This document shows positions 6,242 to 10,082 of a DNA stretch of 10,082 bases, piece by piece; the first letter of the stretch is position 1, and every line of letters starts with the position of its first letter. Source of the stretch: UBA4615 sp049422085 (GTDB taxonomy: Bacteria > Pseudomonadota > Gammaproteobacteria > Burkholderiales > Burkholderiaceae_E); assembly GCA_049422085.1 (NCBI GenBank), contig JBMSOD010000103.1:1-10082 (forward strand), read 5' to 3'. Under the pieces are notes generated by a model. The model worked only from the letters and a program-made list of their open reading frames with translations. It had not been told where the DNA came from and made no database searches. A program made the position numbers and the translations under genes.

Positions 6242-8545
6242 ATGAACGTCCCGCCCGACACCCTCGTGCTCGAACGCACCAGCCTGCGCATGCGCCGCGG
6301 GCTGGCCGCTGTCGTGATCGCAGGCCTGGTGGGCATGTGGTGGGGGGCCTGGTTCGAGGTCGAACGCTCCCGCGAAAACGCACTGCAGCAGGCCGGGCTT
6401 CGCATGGAGGCCAAAGCTGATGTGTTTGCCGAGTTTGCCCGGACCGTTCTGAGAACGCTTGATGCGGCTCTGGTCGATATCCGTCCCCATGTCGCAATCG
6501 ACCTGCAGGTACCCGAGGCCCTGGTCGAGCAGCACAAGAAAACGCTCGAAGGCGCTGTGCTGCACATGAGCACCCTCGACCGCAACGGCCGTGTGCGATT
6601 CAGTACCGACAGCCTGACCGGCGCCGACTTCTCCGAACGACCCATGTTTGTGGTTCATCGCGACAACAAGGGGGATCGCCTTTTCATCAGCCTTCCGCAA
6701 GGTGACTTCACGGCCGAAGGCCGCCGGCAGATCCATTTCAGCCGCCCCATCCTGATCGATGGCGTCTTCGAGGGTGTGCTTCAGTTGTCGGTGGATCCGG
6801 TCATCTTTGCCAACTTTGCACGCAGCCTGGCGACACGGGATGGCGACGTGCTGACCATGTTCCAGAGTGAGTCCGGAACAGTCATGGCACGCCATCCCGA
6901 CCCTGCGCGGGCTGGTGCGAATCAGGTCATTCAGGGCGGGGCGTTCATGGAGCCCGATGCGCCGATGTCGGGCAGCTTCAGGCGCGTGTCTCAGATCGAC
7001 GGCAAGCCTCGTGTCTATGCGTATCGCACGCTCGAGGATTTCCCGGTCACGCTGGTGGCTGGCCGCGATGAGAGTCGTGTGCTGGGTCAGCTCGCGAGCT
7101 ATCGGCTGTGGGTCTTCGGCACAAGCGCCGTCATGACCTTCGGTTTTGCCGGGCTGCTCTGGGTGCTGATGCGGGCGCTGCGGCGGATCGACCGTGACAA
7201 GGCGGATCTGGCCGATGCGCGCGTCCGCGCCGAGGCCGCCAATCGCGAAAAGAGCCGGTTTCTTGCCACGATGTCGCATGAGATCCGCACTCCGCTCAAT
7301 GGCGTTGTGGGCATGTCTCAACTCATGCTCGGCACCGCGCTCACGGCAGAGCAACGTGACTACGCCAGCAATATCGCGCAGTCCGGGCAGGCGGTGGTGG
7401 CCATCGTCAATGACATTCTTGATTTCTCGAGGATCGAGGCGGGCCGCCTGGAGCTTCGACCCCAGCCCTTTTCGATGCAGGAATGCATCGATGTCGTGAT
7501 GGGCATGTTCCGCTACGAGGCTGGAACCAAACGCATCGAGCTGCGCAGCGAGATTGATCCTCAGGCCCTGGGCACCTATCTCGGAGACAGCTTGCGGATC
7601 CGGCAGGTCCTGATCAACCTGTTGGGCAATGCCATCAAGTTCACCGAGCAGGGCCATGTCACCTTGCGGATCGGCCTCGCCGCGGCTTCGCAGGGCGCAT
7701 TGCCCGCCAGTGGATCCGATGCGGGTTCAACGGATTCCGGTCAGGGCGACCCTGTCCTGCAGTTCGATGTCATCGATACCGGCGTGGGCATTCCGCCATC
7801 TGCGCGCAACGCCCTGTTCAAGGTCTTCTCGCAGGTTGATTCGAGCTCAACGCGCAGGCATGGAGGCACCGGGCTGGGTCTGGTGATCAGCAAGGAGCTG
7901 GTCGATGCCATGGGCGGCGAGATTGGCCTGATGCCTGAGTCGGCCGATGGCGCTGATCGTGCTCCGGGTGCTACGCCTATTCCCGGCGCCGGGGGCAGTC
8001 ATTTCTGGTTCCGATTGCCGCTGCAACGCACGCAGCAACTGCCGGTTCGTCTTACCGTGGACACGGCCTCCACGCTGATGCAACCCGACGACCAGGCTGC
8101 CGAGCCGGCCGCCGCCGACACCGCCGGCAAGAACTCGACTAGACCGCGCCTGCTGCTGGCCGAAGACCACATCGTCAACCAGAAGGTCGTCGTGATCATG
8201 CTGGCGCGCCTGGGCTATGGCGTCGATCTGGCCGAGAACGGCGAAGAGGCAGTGCAGGCGGCAAGCCGCAAGCCCTATGACCTCATCCTCATGGATGTGC
8301 GCATGCCCGTCATGGACGGGCTCGATGCGACCCGTGCAATCCGGACCAGCGTTGCTGCACAGGGCAAGGGACTCAATGCAGACACGCCGATCGTTGCCGT
8401 CACGGCCAACGCCCTTGCAGAAGACCGTGAGCTCTGCCTTGCTGCCGGCATGAACGACTTCCTGCCCAAGCCGATCCTCATGGATCAACTCGATCGCTGC
8501 CTCCGGCAGTGGCTACCCAAAAACAACCCGACCCCAGGAGACTGA
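6242..8545 (+). CDS. Membrane hybrid sensor histidine kinase (periplasmic sensor, HisKA, HATPase, receiver)
   Basis: A 767-aa inner-membrane hybrid kinase. TM1 spans about 20-38 (LAAVVIAGLVGMWWGAWF) and TM2 about 288-311. Between them, some 245 residues form a periplasmic sensor resembling the PDC/dCACHE folds of diguanylate cyclases and kinases (LSTLDRNGRVRFST-like strand near 108-122, DFSERPMF at 129-136, GVFEGVLQLSVDP at 174-186). A short coiled coil leads to the HisKA motif FLATMSHEIRTPLNG with phospho-acceptor H346. The ATPase has the N box LINLLGNAIKF (N463), DTGVGI (512-517), and GGTGLGL (541-547). The C-terminal receiver is complete: E641-D642, phospho-acceptor D685 in LILMDVRMP, T721 and K743 in LPKP. 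No HAMP, PAS or Hpt domain is visible, so phosphotransfer beyond D685 needs a partner elsewhere. The ligand is unknown. The C-terminal codons contain the ribosome site of the next gene. Confidence 0.93.
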   Translation: MNVPPDTLVLERTSLRMRRGLAAVVIAGLVGMWWGAWFEVERSRENALQQAGLRMEAKADVFAEFARTVLRTLDAALVDIRPHVAIDLQVPEALVEQHKKTLEGAVLHMSTLDRNGRVRFSTDSLTGADFSERPMFVVHRDNKGDRLFISLPQGDFTAEGRRQIHFSRPILIDGVFEGVLQLSVDPVIFANFARSLATRDGDVLTMFQSESGTVMARHPDPARAGANQVIQGGAFMEPDAPMSGSFRRVSQIDGKPRVYAYRTLEDFPVTLVAGRDESRVLGQLASYRLWVFGTSAVMTFGFAGLLWVLMRALRRIDRDKADLADARVRAEAANREKSRFLATMSHEIRTPLNGVVGMSQLMLGTALTAEQRDYASNIAQSGQAVVAIVNDILDFSRIEAGRLELRPQPFSMQECIDVVMGMFRYEAGTKRIELRSEIDPQALGTYLGDSLRIRQVLINLLGNAIKFTEQGHVTLRIGLAAASQGALPASGSDAGSTDSGQGDPVLQFDVIDTGVGIPPSARNALFKVFSQVDSSSTRRHGGTGLGLVISKELVDAMGGEIGLMPESADGADRAPGATPIPGAGGSHFWFRLPLQRTQQLPVRLTVDTASTLMQPDDQAAEPAAADTAGKNSTRPRLLLAEDHIVNQKVVVIMLARLGYGVDLAENGEEAVQAASRKPYDLILMDVRMPVMDGLDATRAIRTSVAAQGKGLNADTPIVAVTANALAEDRELCLAAGMNDFLPKPILMDQLDRCLRQWLPKNNPTPGD
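8536..8540 (+). promoter_or_regulatory. Ribosome binding site inside the kinase 3' end for the hydrolase
   Basis: AGGAG overlaps the Pro-Gly-Asp codons that end the kinase, 6 nt before the hydrolase ATG at 8547. Kinase stop TGA (8543-8545) and hydrolase ATG are separated by a single C, favouring translational coupling. Confidence 0.75.
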
Positions 8546-8546
8546 C

Positions 8547-9479
8547 ATGCTGCATCCCCAGGCCCGAGCCCTGCTCGACCTCATCGATCAGCGCGGTGCG
8601 CCCGCCGTGCATGAGCAGACGCCCACTGAAGCGCGTGAGAGCTATCGTGCGCGGCGATTCTTCACGCAGCCCGAGGGTGCTGCGGTGGCCGAAGTGAAGG
8701 AGCTCTCTGCACCCGGCCCGCGCGGCGACATTCCGCTGCGCCTGTATCGGCCCGCACAGACGCATGGTGCGGTGCTGGTCTATTTTCATGGGGGTGGCTG
8801 GGTCATCGGCGATCTGGATACCCATGACGCGCTGTGCCGCGACCTGGCTGATCAGTCGGGCTGCGTGGTGGTGTCGGTGGACTACCGCATGGGCCCGGAG
8901 CATCGCTTTCCGGCGGCGCCCGAAGACTGCCTGGCCGCCACACGATGGGTGCGTGATCAGGCGCAGGCCCTGGGGGTCGATGCCTCGCGGCTGGCCGTGG
9001 GTGGCGACAGCGCCGGTGGCAATCTTGCGGCCGTGGTGAGCCTGATGGCACGGGATGCCGGCGATCTGCCGATTGCCTTTCAGCTGCTGATCTATCCGGC
9101 CACGGTGCAGCGTCGCTTTACGCACTCCAATGCGGTCAATGGTCAGGGGCTGCTGCTGACCGTGGACTCCATGCGCTACTTCCACGATCACTACATCGAT
9201 GATGCGCAGCATGACTTTGACTGGCGCGCCTCCCCCCTGCTGCGCGAAGACCTGAGCGGCCTGCCGCCCGCGCTGGTGCTGGTCGCGGGCTACGACCCGC
9301 TCTGCGACGAAGGCACCTCGTACGCACAGCGCCTCACGCAGGCCGGCAACTCGGCCACCCTGCTCAACTTCTCGCGCCAGATCCATGGCTTTATCACCAT
9401 GGGCAAGGTCATCGAAGAGGCGAACGAAGCCGTCTCCCTCTGCGCCGCCACCCTACGCCGAAAAATTGGGGTCAGATGA
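8547..9479 (+). CDS. Alpha/beta hydrolase, hormone-sensitive-lipase-type esterase
   Basis: A 310-aa serine hydrolase of the bacterial HSL (family IV esterase/lipase) group, probably cytoplasmic since no signal peptide is seen. The oxyanion-hole motif HGGGW is at 81-85, VDYRMGPEHRFPAAPED (111-127) is typical of the family, the nucleophile elbow GDSAGGN places Ser155, and the likely acid and base are Asp250 (AGYDPLCDEG) and His280 (RQIHGF). Length is typical and all catalytic residues are present. The expected reaction is hydrolysis of short- to medium-chain acyl esters; the natural substrate is unknown. The start follows AGGAG and comes one base after the kinase stop, so it is likely co-expressed with the kinase. 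The last codons, encoding Lys-Ile-Gly-Val-Arg-stop, lie inside the inverted repeat at 9461-9542. Confidence 0.93.
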   Translation: MLHPQARALLDLIDQRGAPAVHEQTPTEARESYRARRFFTQPEGAAVAEVKELSAPGPRGDIPLRLYRPAQTHGAVLVYFHGGGWVIGDLDTHDALCRDLADQSGCVVVSVDYRMGPEHRFPAAPEDCLAATRWVRDQAQALGVDASRLAVGGDSAGGNLAAVVSLMARDAGDLPIAFQLLIYPATVQRRFTHSNAVNGQGLLLTVDSMRYFHDHYIDDAQHDFDWRASPLLREDLSGLPPALVLVAGYDPLCDEGTSYAQRLTQAGNSATLLNFSRQIHGFITMGKVIEEANEAVSLCAATLRRKIGVR

Positions 9480-9542
9480 TAATTTTCGGCGGCGCGTTTA
9501 AGAAATTGGGGTCGCGAAAATTGTCATCTGACCCCAGTTTTT
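9461..9542. repeat. Inverted repeat (2 x 28 bp) with third partial copy; REP-like element, possible bidirectional terminator
   Basis: Arm 1 (9461-9488, plus) and arm 2 (9542-9515, read on minus) agree at 26 of 28 positions; both contain TGGGGTCAGATGA followed by YAATTTTCG. The 26-bp spacer holds a partial third copy, AAATTGGGGTC (9503-9513), in plus orientation. Each arm also takes part in local hairpins: CGCCGAAAATT-type arms at 9456-9467/9481-9491, and 9503-9513 with 9530-9540 (one G-U pair). T5 tracts end the long hairpin in both directions, fitting bidirectional termination between convergent genes. AT-rich blocks contrast with the GC-rich neighbours. The repeat type resembles REP-like palindromes dispersed in proteobacterial genomes; only this one locus can be seen here. 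Confidence 0.8.
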
Positions 9543-10082
9543 AAGCCCTCTTCGAGATCGGCGATCAGGTCAGCGGCAGATTCCAGCCCGCAATGAATGC
9601 GCACCAGCGGGCCGCCCTTCCAGGGCGCTACCGTGCGGATGCCGTCCAGATTGGCGGGCATGATCAGGCTCTCAAAGCCGCCCCAGGAATAGCCGATCCT
9701 GAAAAACCGGCGGCCTTCACACAGGGCAGCCAGCTGGGCTTGCGTGGCCGACTTCAGCTCAAACGAAAAGAGCCCGCTCGAGCCCAGAAAATCGCGCTTG
9801 AACAGCGCATGCTGCGGATGCGAGGGCAGAGCCGGATGCAGCACCCGCGCTACCTCGGGTCGGGTTTCGAGCCAGCGGGCCACCTCGAGCGCGGTGCGCT
9901 CATGCTGGCGCATACGCACCTCGGTCGTACGCAGGCCACGCAGCACCATGAAGGCATCGTCTCCGCCCACGCAGATGCCCATCTGCCGGATGGCCTGCCA
10001 CAGCGGCAGCCAGTGTTCTTCGCGCACTACCGCCGCGCCCATCAGCAGGTCGGCATGGCCACCCCAGTATTTGGTGAGCGGC
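9524..10082 (-). CDS. metC: Cystathionine beta-lyase, C-terminal part (5' end beyond the window)
   Basis: The 185 visible residues are the C-terminal part of a PLP-dependent Cys/Met-metabolism enzyme. Reading in frame to the window edge gives PLTKYWGGHADLLMGAAVV, in which the Lys of T-K-Y (codon 10070-10072) is the expected PLP Schiff-base lysine. Downstream are GGDDAFMVLRGLRTTEVRMRQH, SGLFSFEL, the beta-lyase-type GYSWGGFESLIMP and LVRIHCGLES, where the Arg binds the substrate carboxylate. The MetC reaction cleaves cystathionine to homocysteine, pyruvate and ammonia in methionine synthesis. A gamma-synthase or gamma-lyase relative is possible but YSWGGFESL favours MetC. The internal ATG at 10042 is not the start, as it lies after the PLP lysine. 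The final Lys-Thr-Gly-Val-Arg-stop codons come from the inverted repeat, so the native C-terminus may have been slightly altered. Confidence 0.87.
   Translation of the reverse strand, partial: PLTKYWGGHADLLMGAAVVREEHWLPLWQAIRQMGICVGGDDAFMVLRGLRTTEVRMRQHERTALEVARWLETRPEVARVLHPALPSHPQHALFKRDFLGSSGLFSFELKSATQAQLAALCEGRRFFRIGYSWGGFESLIMPANLDGIRTVAPWKGGPLVRIHCGLESAADLIADLEEGLKTGVR

Noticed and set aside
6224..7657. Minus-strand open frame of 477 codons opposite the hybrid kinase
   Set aside because: It covers the sensor and HisKA regions in antisense, has no recognisable motif, and its length is explained by high GC3 bias.
8478..9386. Minus-strand open frame of 302 codons opposite the hydrolase
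   Set aside because: Antisense shadow of a hydrolase with an intact catalytic triad; no motif of its own.
10040..10042. ATG at 10042 as the start of a short metC-like gene
   Set aside because: The frame stays open upstream to the window edge and encodes the PLP-lysine motif PLTKYWGGHADLL, so the ATG is internal and the gene is simply cut by the window.

Overview
The window looks like a chromosomal segment of a high-GC betaproteobacterium, most likely Burkholderiales. This is inferred from the GC-rich, GC3-biased coding style, the gene families and the MetC sequence style; no rRNA or other taxonomic marker is present. It holds seven complete protein-coding genes and one partial one, tightly packed. 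There are no tRNA or rRNA genes, no CRISPR array and no transposase.

Region 1 (28-3648) is metabolic. An AMP-forming acyl-CoA synthetase on the minus strand diverges from a plus-strand pair: an iron-containing-type alcohol dehydrogenase and a glutathione S-transferase. The 73-bp divergent gap carries a perfect 14-bp palindrome that could be an operator. The likely theme is activation and oxidation or reduction of a carboxylic or aromatic substrate plus glutathione chemistry; the substrate cannot be read from the sequence. The dehydrogenase appears to have lost one of the four classical metal ligands.

Region 2 (3697-8545) is signalling and membrane biology. On the minus strand a small DUF456-type membrane protein is followed by a 638-residue protein with a degenerate receiver domain (Glu at the phospho-acceptor position) and TPR-like repeats. 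Diverging from them is a 767-residue membrane hybrid histidine kinase with an extracytoplasmic sensor, HisKA, HATPase and a canonical C-terminal receiver.

Region 3 (8547-10082) holds an HSL-type alpha/beta hydrolase, whose start lies one base after the kinase stop, and the C-terminal half of a convergent cystathionine beta-lyase (metC), cut by the window edge just upstream of its PLP lysine. Between these convergent genes lies the most unusual structure in the window: a 28-bp inverted repeat (26/28 identical) with a third partial copy in its loop. Each arm supplies the last codons and the TGA stop of the gene entering it, so both proteins end in Lys-x-Gly-Val-Arg. It resembles a REP-like dispersed palindromic element that may also act as a bidirectional terminator.

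I do not see a clear undescribed multi-gene system. The best leads are the repeat element, the degenerate-receiver/TPR protein beside the hybrid kinase, and the atypical dehydrogenase metal site.
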